Below, in pieces: positions 1-10,775 of a DNA stretch of 37,699 nucleotides. The DNA is taken from contig NZ_QUZT01000065.1 in assembly GCF_004682045.1 (NCBI RefSeq), positions 1-37,699 on the forward strand, read 5' to 3'. The translations under genes were made by a program, and so were the position numbers. The DNA is from Pseudomonas nabeulensis (GTDB lineage: Bacteria > Pseudomonadota > Gammaproteobacteria > Pseudomonadales > Pseudomonadaceae). Positions within the stretch are counted from its first letter, which is position 1. Each line of letters begins with the position of its first letter. Below the pieces are notes generated by a model. It had not been told where the DNA came from. It ran no database searches and saw only the letters and a program-made list of their open reading frames with translations.

Positions 1-16
1 CTTGCCCCCTCCCACA
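1..16. repeat. Partial REP element at window edge
   Basis: The first bases match the end of the REP palindrome seen complete at 10936-10956 (CTTGCCCCCTCCCACA). The other half lies outside the window, so whether it is a singlet or a REPIN half cannot be seen. It sits just downstream of the minus-strand DUF748 gene, a usual extragenic place for these repeats. Confidence 0.7.
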
Positions 17-39
17 TTTAGAAATCAGCAGCTCTAGGG

Positions 40-2970
40 TTATTCAGCATCCAGATGCATCGGTGTCACCACCCGACCATCCTTCTCCGCCTGGCCCAGG
101 TTTGCATCAATGAAGTACACCCGGTCATCCTCAAGCTGACCCTTGTCTACCAGGTAATCCTTGATGGTGCTGGCACGGTCCTGACCCAGTTGACGCAGCA
201 GCACATCACTGGCGCTCCAGAACTTGATAACGCCATCGCGAAGCTTGGCGGTACGCTCATCGTCGCTGAGGTTTTTCCACTCGGCCGGTGGCTGCTGTTT
301 CAGGCGGGTACGGTAGATCCCTTCCAGCAACGGTGCTTTTTCTTTCTCCGGCACCACCAGTAACGAAGCCTGGGCGGGAACCTTGTCCCCCCGGCGTTGA
401 AGGATCTTGTAGTAGTTGTATTGGTATTCGCGCTCAAGGCGCTCGGCTGCCAGGAAGGGACCATCGCTGCTGGCAGCGGCAGTGCCCTCAATCTCCAAGC
501 GCAGGGCAGGGCGTTCCTTGAGTGCCTTGGCCAGCGTATTCAGAGCTCCTTCGGCATCCTTGCTCAGCTCGCTGGAGCCGGCGGCAAACGAAACGTTACC
601 CAAGTCTTCCGCACCGCCCCCGCTGATCAGCCCACCAATAAACTTGAACGGTGCTGTCGCTGCTCGCACCACCAGGTTACGCAGGGTTTGCCACACAATC
701 GGCATGACGCTGAATTGTGGGTTGTTCAGGTCACCCGTCACTGGCAGTTCGATGGAGATCTTGCCGTCGCTGTCCTTGAGCAACGCAATGGCCAAGCGAA
801 TCGGCAAGTCCACCGCGTCAGCGCTGTCGACCTTCTCGCCCAGTTGCAGTTGCTCCACCACCACTTTGTTCTCGGCCTTCAACTGGCCTTTGGTGATCAC
901 GTAGTGCAGGTCGAGGTTGAGGCGGCCTTTACGAATGCGGAACCCGGCGAATTTGCCGGAGTACGGCGTGAGTGTGGTCAACTCGACACGTTTGAAACTG
1001 GTGGCGATATCCAGCGCCGCCATCGGGTCAAACGGGTTCACGCTGCCTTTGATGGTTACCGGCGCATAGCGGTCGACCTTGCCGTTGATATCGACGCTGG
1101 CCGGTTTGGCCTGGCGGCTGTCGATGGTGCCGATCTGCCCGTTGAGCTGTTGAATGGCGGTGGCAAAGTTGGGTGTCAGGCTGAAGTCGGCGAAGTTGGC
1201 CGAGCCGTCATTGATTGCGATCTGCCCCACATGAATGCCCAGCGGTTTCTCTTTGCTGGCAGGCTTGGCGCCTTTATCCGGCGGTTGTGGGATCAACAGA
1301 TCATCGACGTTGGTGGTGCGGTCATCATTGATCATGAAGCGCGCATAGGGTTGCAGCAGGTTGACCTTATCGATCGACAAGCTATCGCCATGCTGATAGT
1401 TCAAGCCTTCCACTACCAGGCTTCGCCATTTGACGAAGTCGCGGGTCTTGAGGGTGTCGAGGGTGTGCAACTGGTCGATCTGCGCCCGGCCAGTGACTTG
1501 TAGCTTGAGCGGGTCAGCGCTCTTGAGATTCACATCCAGGTTACTGCCGAGCATGCCGCTGCGCAGTTCCAGGCGGATGAAGGGGCTGATATAGGCTTGT
1601 GCCACCCGCAGGTCGATGTCCTGGGTGGTCACTTTCAGCTTGGCGCTGACCGGGTTGAGATTGACCTCGCCGGTTGCCGCAATCTTGCCTTGTTTACCCA
1701 GGCCGCTATCGACCTTGAGGGTAAAGGGGCTCTGGTTGAGGCTGTCGAAGTTCTGCATATCGACATTCAACGGGCCGAGCTCCAGGGCGACCGCGGGCTT
1801 CACCTGGCGGTCAGCCAAGTGCACCTGATAGTTACGCAGTTGCACATCCTTGAGCAGGACTTGCCAAGGTTTGCTCGGTGCTGCGGGCTCAGGTTTTGGC
1901 GAGTCGGCGGTTGCGGGTGTGGTAGCCGGTTCTGGTGCCTGAGCGGGTTTGCTCGGTTGGCTGGCGAACAGCTTTTGCCAGTCCAGTTGGCCATCGGCTT
2001 CGCGGGCGGCCCAGGTTTCCAGCTTGTTGCTGCGGATTTTGCCGACCACCACTTGCTGTTTGGCCAGGTCCACGGTGGTTTCGCTGACGTCCAGGCGCTC
2101 GAGGCGCGCCAACGGCCGACCGTCCGGGGCCTTGATGGCAAACGGCGCGATGCTGGCGGCGGTGTTGGTCAGGTTCAGCTCGGTCTCTTTGGCGAGGCTG
2201 AATTTATAGTCGGTACTGAAATTGAGTACACCGTCTTCCAGCACCAGCGGCACCGCATCACGCACGTACGGCCACCAGGCTTTCATCTTGCCGTCGGTGA
2301 CCTTCAACGTGCCTTCGGAGATGATCGGCACCAGGCTGAAATTGCCTTTCCAGTCGATCTGCCCGCCCTCCGGGCCTGCGGCGACCAAGGTCATGTCCGC
2401 ATTGTCGTCGGGCAAGGTGCTGAGGTTTTTCAGCTCGAAATCGAGTTTGTCGTAGAGAAACTCGATGGGCTCGCTGGGGCGCAAGTCCTGGAAGTGCACA
2501 TTACCGGCAGTCAACTTGATAGCGTCGATGCGCAGCGGAAACGGTTTGGCGTCAGGGTCGGCTGGAGTCGGTTCGCTGGGCGGCAGCTTGAACAACTGCG
2601 CCAGGTTCAGTTGGCCGGATTTGTCGAACAACACTTCAGTCTTCGGCTGGTCCAGTTGCACGTCGGCAAGGTGCAGCGCGCGGGTCCACAGGCTGTCGAT
2701 TTGCAGGTTGGCATAGAGGCGCTCGAAACCCACTTGTTCCTTGCCGGGTTCGCCGATTTTCAAGCCCCATACCGTCAGCTCCAGGCTGAACGGGTTGAGC
2801 TCGATGCGCTCGATGCGTGCCGGTGTTGTGGCGTAATTGGCCAACTGTTGGTTGGCAATGCGCAGGGCAATGCCGGGCAAAATCAGGAAGCCCAGCAAGC
2901 TGTACAGCGCCAGGGCGGTCAACAAGGCGCCGACGGCGCGAATCAATCCTTTGGGCATGGGTGACGCCAT
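40..2970 (-). CDS. DUF748 domain-containing AsmA-like envelope protein
   Basis: This is a large protein (976 aa from the ATG at 2970). An upstream TTG at 2979 and an ATG at 2958 are alternative starts, and none has a strong ribosome-binding site. It has one N-terminal membrane segment at about residues 10-33, then a long beta-rich region of the DUF748/AsmA-like type, which suggests a protein anchored in the inner membrane with its body in the periplasm. A Pro/Ala/Thr-rich linker lies around residues 340-370. Near the C-terminus is an OmpA-like stretch (FAAGSSELSKDAEGALNTLA). AsmA-like proteins are linked to phospholipid transport and outer-membrane homeostasis, but no precise role is established for this subfamily. 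It lies 65 bp after the methyltransferase gene and may be the last gene of that transcript. The family call is firm and the function is inferred. Confidence 0.85.
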   Translation of the reverse strand: MASPMPKGLIRAVGALLTALALYSLLGFLILPGIALRIANQQLANYATTPARIERIELNPFSLELTVWGLKIGEPGKEQVGFERLYANLQIDSLWTRALHLADVQLDQPKTEVLFDKSGQLNLAQLFKLPPSEPTPADPDAKPFPLRIDAIKLTAGNVHFQDLRPSEPIEFLYDKLDFELKNLSTLPDDNADMTLVAAGPEGGQIDWKGNFSLVPIISEGTLKVTDGKMKAWWPYVRDAVPLVLEDGVLNFSTDYKFSLAKETELNLTNTAASIAPFAIKAPDGRPLARLERLDVSETTVDLAKQQVVVGKIRSNKLETWAAREADGQLDWQKLFASQPSKPAQAPEPATTPATADSPKPEPAAPSKPWQVLLKDVQLRNYQVHLADRQVKPAVALELGPLNVDMQNFDSLNQSPFTLKVDSGLGKQGKIAATGEVNLNPVSAKLKVTTQDIDLRVAQAYISPFIRLELRSGMLGSNLDVNLKSADPLKLQVTGRAQIDQLHTLDTLKTRDFVKWRSLVVEGLNYQHGDSLSIDKVNLLQPYARFMINDDRTTNVDDLLIPQPPDKGAKPASKEKPLGIHVGQIAINDGSANFADFSLTPNFATAIQQLNGQIGTIDSRQAKPASVDINGKVDRYAPVTIKGSVNPFDPMAALDIATSFKRVELTTLTPYSGKFAGFRIRKGRLNLDLHYVITKGQLKAENKVVVEQLQLGEKVDSADAVDLPIRLAIALLKDSDGKISIELPVTGDLNNPQFSVMPIVWQTLRNLVVRAATAPFKFIGGLISGGGAEDLGNVSFAAGSSELSKDAEGALNTLAKALKERPALRLEIEGTAAASSDGPFLAAERLEREYQYNYYKILQRRGDKVPAQASLLVVPEKEKAPLLEGIYRTRLKQQPPAEWKNLSDDERTAKLRDGVIKFWSASDVLLRQLGQDRASTIKDYLVDKGQLEDDRVYFIDANLGQAEKDGRVVTPMHLDAE

Positions 2971-3044
2971 CTCTGTCAAACAGGAGTGCCTTGGAGTATG
3001 GCACGGGTTTTCGGTTCCGAAGATCCAGACTCTTGGGAAACGTC

Positions 3045-4061
3045 TTACAGCTGGAGTATCAGTGTTTTCAGGGGCGGCTGTTGATCTTGCGATGGGAAAT
3101 CTGCCCCCGGCGTCATGACTTGCCAGTCACGTACCGGGCGTCCGGCTTTTTCTGCGCAACGCAGTACCTGTTCGCGCCAATCGTCCATGCTGACTTTTGC
3201 CAGGTTGTTGCAGCAGATCAGCACGCCATTGTCGGCGGTGGCCAGCAGCGCAGGCTTTAACAAGCTTTGGTAATCACGCAGCAGGTCGACGGTGCCGAAT
3301 GCGCTCTTGGCCCATGCCGGGGGATCCAGCAACACCAGATCGTATTGACGCTGTTCCAGGCGTGGATAGCTCGGCAGTTTCTGCCCGCGACGCTGGGTAA
3401 TCGGCAGGCCGGCCAACTGTCGAATCGCCGGGAAGTAGTCGGATTGCACGAACTCCATGGTTGGCAGCTGTGGGTTCAGCTGGCCGTTTTCGCGACCGAC
3501 CGCCAGGTTACCCTCGGCGAAGTCCAGGTTACATACCTCACGCGCACCACCGGCCGCAGCGCTCAGGCCCACACCGCAGGTATAGGCGAACAGGTTCAGT
3601 ACGCTTTTACCGGCACTGTGGTCCTTGACCCAGCCACGGGTGTTACGCAAGTCGAGGAACAGCAGCGGGTCTTGCCCGGCATGACGCCCGCGCACGCGGT
3701 AATTGAGGCCCCACTCGTGACCGACCAGGTCTTCCAGCGCCGCAGGTTCAGCGCGATACACCGTGTCTTCGCGGTCGACCCGCGAGTTGCCACGGGAGCG
3801 GTCGTTGTACACCAGCAGCAATTCCAGGCCGGTGTACTGGTTGATCAACTGATGCAGGTCGAGCAGTTCTTCAGTTTGCAGCGACTGGTGAAAGCTCTGC
3901 ACCAGCAATTGCGGCCCGTAGCGGTCGATGGTCAGGCCGCCGGCACCTTCCTGGCTGCCATGGAACAGGCGATAGCAGTCGGTGCCCTGGGCGTGCAGCT
4001 CGTTGATCAGGTCTTGGCGATGATCGAGGGCGGCGCGCAGCGCCTGATTCAAGGGAGACAT
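3045..4061 (-). CDS. Class I SAM-dependent methyltransferase, RlmI-like
   Basis: The 338-aa protein resembles the rRNA large-subunit cytosine methyltransferase family (RlmI/RlmK-like). The SAM-binding motif I is visible as NLFAYTCGVGLSAAAGGA, and the DPPAW motif of the catalytic loop lies in LVLLDPPAWAKS. The N-terminus has a short segment (GGLTIDRYGPQLLVQSF) typical of RlmI relatives, but a complete PUA domain is not evident, so it is shorter than E. coli RlmI. The likely substrate is a cytosine in 23S rRNA, although RNA specificity cannot be read from sequence. The start at 4061 is an ATG with a weak AAGG about 11 nt upstream. The gene lies 56 bp after the MpaB-like gene on the same strand. 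Confidence 0.8.
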   Translation of the reverse strand: MSPLNQALRAALDHRQDLINELHAQGTDCYRLFHGSQEGAGGLTIDRYGPQLLVQSFHQSLQTEELLDLHQLINQYTGLELLLVYNDRSRGNSRVDREDTVYRAEPAALEDLVGHEWGLNYRVRGRHAGQDPLLFLDLRNTRGWVKDHSAGKSVLNLFAYTCGVGLSAAAGGAREVCNLDFAEGNLAVGRENGQLNPQLPTMEFVQSDYFPAIRQLAGLPITQRRGQKLPSYPRLEQRQYDLVLLDPPAWAKSAFGTVDLLRDYQSLLKPALLATADNGVLICCNNLAKVSMDDWREQVLRCAEKAGRPVRDWQVMTPGADFPSQDQQPPLKTLILQL

Positions 4062-4117
4062 GGAGCGCGCCTTGCTGGGAAAAGAGGGCGCGAAGTTTAA
4101 CAGTTATGAGGCGTCGC

Positions 4118-4987
4118 CTACATCAACCCCATCCGCCGATGGGCCCGTTGCACCGAACCATTACGCATCGCCCAACGCAGTAGCGGTGCACTGCGCTTGA
4201 CCCCCGCACGAATCATCTGGCGTTGCAGCGGGCTCTGGTGCTGATCGAGCATGGCACTGGCCCAGTCCGGCAGCAGGTCGATCCCGGCCTGCATCATCAA
4301 GGCGCCAAATGGCTTGGCCATAGTGCTGGGGGAGGGCGCATTGAGCAGCAGGCGAAGCACTTCGCGGCTGCGCTCGTCGCACAATAGCTGCGGGCGAATG
4401 CGCACCAGATACTCCGAAACTTCCTGCCGTGAGCGCGGAACCTGCCGCGCTCCCAGCCGTTCGGCCACCAGGGCGATTTCACTGTAGTAACGGTCTTGGT
4501 CCCGGCCCGAGAGGTGCGGGTTGCGATAACGCAAGTGCGCCGCCAGGAAGTTGCTGACTTCCGCCACATGTACCCACGTCAGCAATGCTGGATCGCTGGC
4601 GGCATAAGGCCGCCCATCCGGTGCATGGCCAACCACTTGTAGATGAATGGTGCGTACTTTCTCGATCAGCCATTCGGCATCACGCCGCGAGCCAAACGTG
4701 GTGCCGGAGATAAATTGGGAGGTCCGCCGCAAACGCCCGAGCATGTCCTGGCGAAAGTTCGAATGGTCCCACACGCCCGCCAAGGCCAGTGGGTGCAAGG
4801 CTTGCAGCATCAACGCGCTGATGCCGCCGATGAGCATGCTGCTGAAATCGCCATGGACTTGCCAGCTCACCGACTCCGGCCCGAACAGGCCTGGGTCGCC
4901 CTTGGGGTTTTCCAGGTCCAGTTGGCCCAACGACAAACCGGTCAGGCTCATCAGCTGGTTCTCGATACGGCTGCGGATAAATTCCAT
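4118..4987 (-). CDS. Oxygenase MpaB family protein (DUF2236)
   Basis: The 289-aa protein matches the DUF2236/MpaB-like family. Recognisable features are the N-terminal GGISALMLQALHPLALAGVW segment and the following region with a conserved WVHVAEVSNFL. Characterised relatives are heme-containing oxygenases: latex-clearing protein acts on rubber and fungal MpaB on a prenyl chain. The substrate of the bacterial chromosomal forms is unknown. It begins 15 bp after the acs stop codon, so it is probably cotranscribed with acs. No signal peptide is seen. The family call is good and the reaction is not predictable. Confidence 0.78.
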   Translation of the reverse strand: MEFIRSRIENQLMSLTGLSLGQLDLENPKGDPGLFGPESVSWQVHGDFSSMLIGGISALMLQALHPLALAGVWDHSNFRQDMLGRLRRTSQFISGTTFGSRRDAEWLIEKVRTIHLQVVGHAPDGRPYAASDPALLTWVHVAEVSNFLAAHLRYRNPHLSGRDQDRYYSEIALVAERLGARQVPRSRQEVSEYLVRIRPQLLCDERSREVLRLLLNAPSPSTMAKPFGALMMQAGIDLLPDWASAMLDQHQSPLQRQMIRAGVKRSAPLLRWAMRNGSVQRAHRRMGLM

Positions 4988-5002
4988 GGCGACTCAGGGT
5001 TC

Positions 5003-6940
<1,938 letters not shown>

Positions 6941-6945
6941 GTGCG

Positions 6946-6960
6946 GTCCTTATTCTTGTT
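6946..6960 (-). promoter_or_regulatory. acs ribosome-binding site with Crc/Hfq CA motif
   Basis: On the minus strand the acs leader reads AACAAGAATAAGGAC just before GCACATG. AACAAGAATAA fits the AAnAAnAA pattern through four repeats and runs into the AAGGA ribosome-binding site. Hfq with Crc binds such A-rich tracts and blocks ribosome access in Pseudomonas. Binding here is an inference from the motif and its position. Confidence 0.7.
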
Positions 6961-7003
6961 TTATCGACAAGTGATAAAGATGCACGCAGTGGGGGGAGGG
7001 TTC

Positions 7004-7033
7004 AAGGCCAACGTCCAAACGGACGTTGGCCTT
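7004..7033 (-). terminator. Perfect 13-bp inverted repeat after pgi
   Basis: AAGGCCAACGTCC pairs perfectly with GGACGTTGGCCTT across a four-base loop, immediately downstream of the pgi stop codon (7046) and upstream of acs. There is no uracil tract on the minus strand after the stem, so it may be a weak terminator or a 3'-end stabilising hairpin rather than a classical intrinsic terminator. Confidence 0.6.
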
Positions 7034-7045
7034 GGGTTTGCCGCA

Positions 7046-8710
7046 TCAGCCGCGGTGACGGCCGCGGAAGTAGTTGATCAGGCCTTGGGTCGAGGCATCG
7101 TCGGCCAGGGTTTCTTCGGCGCCGGTCAGGCGGTTGTAGACGCCTTTGCCCAGTTCCTTGCCCAGCTCCACGCCCCATTGGTCAAAGGCATTGATGCCCC
7201 AGATCACGCTCTGCACGAACACTTTGTGCTCATACATGGCAACCAGCGCGCCCAGGCGACGTGGGCTGATGCGTTCCACCACCAGGGTGTTGCTCGGACG
7301 GTTGCCCGGGATCACCTTGTGCGGTGCCAGCTTCTGCACCTCGTCTTCGGCCATGCCTTTGTCGCGCAGTTCGGCTTCGGCTTCGCTGCGGGTCTTGCCG
7401 AGCATCAGCGCCTGGCTCTGGGACAGGCAGTTGGCGTACAGCCACTGATGGTGGTCGGACACCGGGTTGAAGCTGACGATCGGCACGATGAAGTCAGCCG
7501 GGATCAGTTGAGTCCCCTGGTGCAGCAACTGGTGGTAAGCGTGCTGGCCGTTGCAGCCCACGCCACCCCAGATCACCGGACCGGTGTCGGTGGAAACGGG
7601 CGTGCCGTCCTGGCGCACACTCTTGCCGTTGGATTCCATGTCCAATTGTTGCAAGTGTTTGGTGATGTTACGCAGGTAGTGGTCGTACGGCAGGATCGCA
7701 TGGCTCTGCGCGCCCCAAAAGTTGCCGTACCACACGCCCAGCAGGCCGAGCAGCACCGGCATGTTCTGTTCGAACGGGGCGTTCTGGAAATGCTGGTCCA
7801 TGGTGTAGGCGCCGGACAGCAGCTCCTTGAAGTTGGACATGCCGATGGCCAGGGCGATTGGCAAACCAATGGCCGACCACAGCGAGTAACGCCCGCCGAC
7901 CCAGTCCCACATCGGGAAGATGTTTTCCTCGCGGATGCCGAACGCCACGGCCGCTGCGTTGTTGCTCGATACGGCGATGAAGTGGCGGTACAGCTCGGCT
8001 TCCGAGCCCCCCTGGGCCAGGTACCAGGCGCGCGCGGCCTGGGCGTTTTTCAGGGTTTCCAGGGTGTTGAAGGATTTGGACGAGACGATGAACAGCGTGG
8101 TCTCGGCGCGCAGTTTCATGGTCAGCTCGTGGAACTCGCTGCCGTCGATGTTCGCCAGGTAATGGCAGCGCACGCCTTTGTGGGCGTAGGACAACAGTGC
8201 TTCGGACACCAGCTCCGGGCCGAGGAACGAGCCACCGATGCCGATGTTCACCACGTCGGTGATCGGCTTTTCGGTGTAACCGCGCCACAGGCCATCGTGG
8301 ATGCGCCCGACCAGGTCCGTGATCTGGTTCAGCACCTTGTGCACGTCCGGCATGATGTTCACGCCATTCACCGACAGCTTGTCACCCACTGGGCGACGCA
8401 ACGCGGTGTGCAGGGCCGGGCGGCCTTCGGAGGAGTTGACCGGCTCGCCATTGAACAGCGACTTGATGGCGCCTTGCAGGTCGACTTCGTTGGCCAGGCC
8501 CACGAGCAGGTCGCGGGTTTCGCTGGTGATCAGGTTTTTCGAGTAATCGAGGAAAAGTCCGCAGCTGCTCAAGGTGAATTGGGAAAAGCGCTGGGGATCG
8601 GCATTGAACGCGTCGCGCATGCTGAAATCCTGCATGGCTTGGCGATGTTGATTGAGCGCTTGCCAGGCGGGCAGAGCGGTAACGTCATGAGGGGTGCGGT
8701 AATACGCCAT
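7046..8710 (-). CDS. pgi: Glucose-6-phosphate isomerase
   Basis: The 554-aa cytoplasmic enzyme interconverts glucose 6-phosphate and fructose 6-phosphate. The sugar-phosphate binding segment NIGIGGSFLGP and the PGI signature region GGRYSLWSAIGLPIALA are clear, and the length matches the long proteobacterial form. In Pseudomonas, which lacks phosphofructokinase, the enzyme mainly serves gluconeogenesis and hexose cycling into the Entner-Doudoroff route. The start at 8710 is preceded by AAGGA about 11 nt upstream, within AATAAAAAGGAA, a weaker candidate A-rich Crc/Hfq site. It follows panC after 238 bp of non-coding DNA and probably has its own promoter. Confidence 0.97.
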   Translation of the reverse strand: MAYYRTPHDVTALPAWQALNQHRQAMQDFSMRDAFNADPQRFSQFTLSSCGLFLDYSKNLITSETRDLLVGLANEVDLQGAIKSLFNGEPVNSSEGRPALHTALRRPVGDKLSVNGVNIMPDVHKVLNQITDLVGRIHDGLWRGYTEKPITDVVNIGIGGSFLGPELVSEALLSYAHKGVRCHYLANIDGSEFHELTMKLRAETTLFIVSSKSFNTLETLKNAQAARAWYLAQGGSEAELYRHFIAVSSNNAAAVAFGIREENIFPMWDWVGGRYSLWSAIGLPIALAIGMSNFKELLSGAYTMDQHFQNAPFEQNMPVLLGLLGVWYGNFWGAQSHAILPYDHYLRNITKHLQQLDMESNGKSVRQDGTPVSTDTGPVIWGGVGCNGQHAYHQLLHQGTQLIPADFIVPIVSFNPVSDHHQWLYANCLSQSQALMLGKTRSEAEAELRDKGMAEDEVQKLAPHKVIPGNRPSNTLVVERISPRRLGALVAMYEHKVFVQSVIWGINAFDQWGVELGKELGKGVYNRLTGAEETLADDASTQGLINYFRGRHRG

Positions 8711-8876
8711 CGCTGCGGGTTTCCTTTTTATTACGGGGACTGCCTTTAGGACACTTCAAAGCCCGGAACGTCCTGCTTTTTATCGAGCGGCCGTTACCGG
8801 ACAGCGCTAACCAGGAGCGCAGGTCGATTACATTAAACCTAGCGTGTGAATATGTCTTGGCTTTGTCTGCGCTGTG

Positions 8877-8936
8877 GCCGGTACTTTTTTATACCGGCAC
8901 TTATACCGGCACTTATACCGGCGCTTATACCGGCAC
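8877..8936. repeat. 12-bp tandem repeat and hairpin between pgi and panC
   Basis: Four tandem copies of TTATACCGGCAC occupy 8889-8936, and the third copy has one change (GCGC for GCAC). A preceding GCCGGTA (8877-8883) can pair with TACCGGC in any of the copies, giving alternative 7-bp hairpins. The element lies downstream of panC in the otherwise empty 8711-8948 interval. The copy number is too low and the unit too short for a CRISPR array. A replication-slippage repeat or a 3'-end structure for the panBC message is possible. Confidence 0.75.
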
Positions 8937-8948
8937 AGCAGGGAGGGA

Positions 8949-9800
8949 TTAGCTGAGGTTGAGATGCAGGTTGTCGATGAGGCGAGTAGCGCCCAGATAG
9001 GCGGCTACCAGGATCACAATGTCACGATCTTCTGCCGTGGCCGGGCGTAGATGCACGCCCTGGCGCACTTCGAGGTAGTCCAGGCGTAGCCCGGCGGCTT
9101 CGATCTGCTGGACCTGTTCGGCCCGCAGCCTGGCGAAGTCGTGGTCGCCTGCTTTGATGGCGGCGCCGATATGGCTGAGGCTGCGGTACAACACCGGCGC
9201 GATGGCGCGTTGCTCCTCATTGAGGTAGCCGTTGCGCGACGACAGCGCCAGGCCGTCGTCGGCGCGTACGGTGGGCTCGCCGATGATCTGGATCGGCATG
9301 TTCAGGTCATGCACCATGGCGCGAATGACCGCCAGTTGCTGGTAATCCTTCTGCCCAAATACCGCCATGTCCGGCTGGACCATGTTGAACAACTTGCTGA
9401 CCACGGTTGCCACGCCTTCGAAATGCCCGGGGCGGCTGGCACCGCACAAGCCTTCAGACAGTTGCGGGACGCTGACGCGGGTCTGGCCGCTCATGCCGCC
9501 GGGGTACATTTCCTCGACGGTGGGTGCGAACAGCAGGTTGCAGCCGGCTTGCAGGAGTTTCTCCTGGTCGGCGGCCAGCGTGCGGGGGTACTTGTCCAGG
9601 TCTTCACCCGCGCCGAATTGCAGCGGGTTGACGAAGATACTGGCTACCACGAAGTCCGCCTGTTGCGCGGCCTTGGTCACCAGGGTGGCATGGCCGCTGT
9701 GCAGGTTGCCCATAGTGGGCACAAAGCCAATGCGCTTGCCGGCGCTGCGGGCATGGGCCACGGCGGCCCGCAGTTCGCGTACGGTTTTAACGGTGTTCAT
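8949..9800 (-). CDS. panC: Pantothenate synthetase (pantoate-beta-alanine ligase)
   Basis: The 283-aa enzyme joins pantoate and beta-alanine using ATP to make pantothenate, the coenzyme A precursor. The nucleotidyltransferase HIGH-like motif is seen in PTMGNLHSGH and the SSRNGYL segment lies near residue 180, as expected for the family. Its ATG overlaps the panB stop by 4 bp (ATGA), which indicates translational coupling. The panD gene for aspartate decarboxylase, found after panC in some pseudomonads, is not present here, so beta-alanine must come from elsewhere in the genome. Confidence 0.97.
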   Translation of the reverse strand: MNTVKTVRELRAAVAHARSAGKRIGFVPTMGNLHSGHATLVTKAAQQADFVVASIFVNPLQFGAGEDLDKYPRTLAADQEKLLQAGCNLLFAPTVEEMYPGGMSGQTRVSVPQLSEGLCGASRPGHFEGVATVVSKLFNMVQPDMAVFGQKDYQQLAVIRAMVHDLNMPIQIIGEPTVRADDGLALSSRNGYLNEEQRAIAPVLYRSLSHIGAAIKAGDHDFARLRAEQVQQIEAAGLRLDYLEVRQGVHLRPATAEDRDIVILVAAYLGATRLIDNLHLNLS

Positions 9801-10597
9801 GCGGAGAATCCGTGTTCGGCGCCAGGGAAGGTCACGCCTTTGACTTCAGTGACGTAGGCGCTCAGGGCCGCGTGGATGCTGTCCTGGCCGGTCATGAAGT
9901 TCTTCACGAACTTCGGCACGCGACCGGTGATCGACAGGCCGAGCATGTCGTGCAGCACCAGTACCTGGCCATCGGTGGCCGAGCCTGCGCCGATGCCGAT
10001 CACCGGCACTTTGACGGCCTGGGTGATTTCGGCGGCCAATTCGCTTGGCACGCATTCGAGCAGGATCATCGCCGCACCGGCTTGTTCCAGGGCGATGGCA
10101 TCGGCGCGCATCTGGCGCGCCTGGGCTTCATTACGGCCTTGAACCTTGTAGCCGCCGAGGATATTCACCGACTGCGGCGTGAGGCCCATATGCGCACACA
10201 CCGGGACGCCGCGCTCAGCCAGCAGGCGAATCGATTCGGCCAGCCACACGGCGCCTTCCACTTTGATCATGTGCGCGCCGGCTTGCATCAGCTTGCCGGC
10301 GTTCTGGAAGGTTTGCTCAAGGGTCGCGTAAGCCATGAACGGCAGGTCGGCGATGATGAACGCACCATCGTTTCCGCGTTTGACGCTGGCGGTGTGGTAA
10401 GCGAGTTCATCGGTGGTCACAGGCAGGGTGCTGTCATTCCCTTGAAGAACCATGCCCAGGGAGTCGCCCACCAGTAACACCTCAACCCCGGCCTGGCAGC
10501 TGGCGTGGGCGAAAGTGGCGTCGTAGCAGGTCAGCATGGTGATTTTTTCACCTTTGAGCTTGAGGCTCTGCAAGGTGGTCAGGGTAATGTCTGGCAT
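9797..10597 (-). CDS. panB: 3-methyl-2-oxobutanoate hydroxymethyltransferase
   Basis: The 266-aa enzyme transfers a hydroxymethyl group from 5,10-methylene-tetrahydrofolate to ketoisovalerate, the first step of pantothenate synthesis. The VGDSLGMVLQG motif with its metal-binding aspartate, and the following region around KRGNDGAFIIADLPF, are typical. I chose the ATG at 10597 (MPDITLTTL) because an AGGACC ribosome-binding site lies 8 nt upstream. An upstream in-frame start at 10612 would overlap that site. It is the first gene of a panB-panC unit. A 368-bp gap with a promoter-like region and a REPIN separates it from folK. Confidence 0.97.
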   Translation of the reverse strand: MPDITLTTLQSLKLKGEKITMLTCYDATFAHASCQAGVEVLLVGDSLGMVLQGNDSTLPVTTDELAYHTASVKRGNDGAFIIADLPFMAYATLEQTFQNAGKLMQAGAHMIKVEGAVWLAESIRLLAERGVPVCAHMGLTPQSVNILGGYKVQGRNEAQARQMRADAIALEQAGAAMILLECVPSELAAEITQAVKVPVIGIGAGSATDGQVLVLHDMLGLSITGRVPKFVKNFMTGQDSIHAALSAYVTEVKGVTFPGAEHGFSA

Positions 10598-10738
10598 AAA
10601 AAGGGTCCTCATTCAGGCGCTTGGAAACAGCGAGTAACGCGCGTGAGTCTTCGTTTATACAGGCGCACCGTCTTGAGAGCAGTGCTTATAAGGCCTGGAT
10701 TGCGCCCTTTAGCGCCGGGTTGGCGGCAGCGGGACGCC

Positions 10739-10768
10739 TATAGTCGTGAGGAGGACACGGGAAGTCAA
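10739..10768 (-). promoter_or_regulatory. Candidate panB promoter
   Basis: A good -35 (TTGACT, 10763-10768) is followed after 18 nt by a weak ACTATA (10739-10744), directed towards panB. It lies directly downstream of the TGTTAC array when read on the minus strand, so the array is in a usual activator position. A weak GG-N10-GC (10693-10706), which could be a poor sigma-54 match, is an alternative. Confidence 0.35.
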
Positions 10769-10775
10769 TTGGATG

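Noticed and set aside
1597..2964. 455-codon plus-strand frame opposite the DUF748 gene
   Set aside because: Composition is repetitive Val/Gln/Leu with no recognisable domain. The minus-strand protein is a known family.
8889..8936. Possible CRISPR array
   Set aside because: Four immediately adjacent 12-bp units without spacers and without cas genes are a simple tandem repeat.
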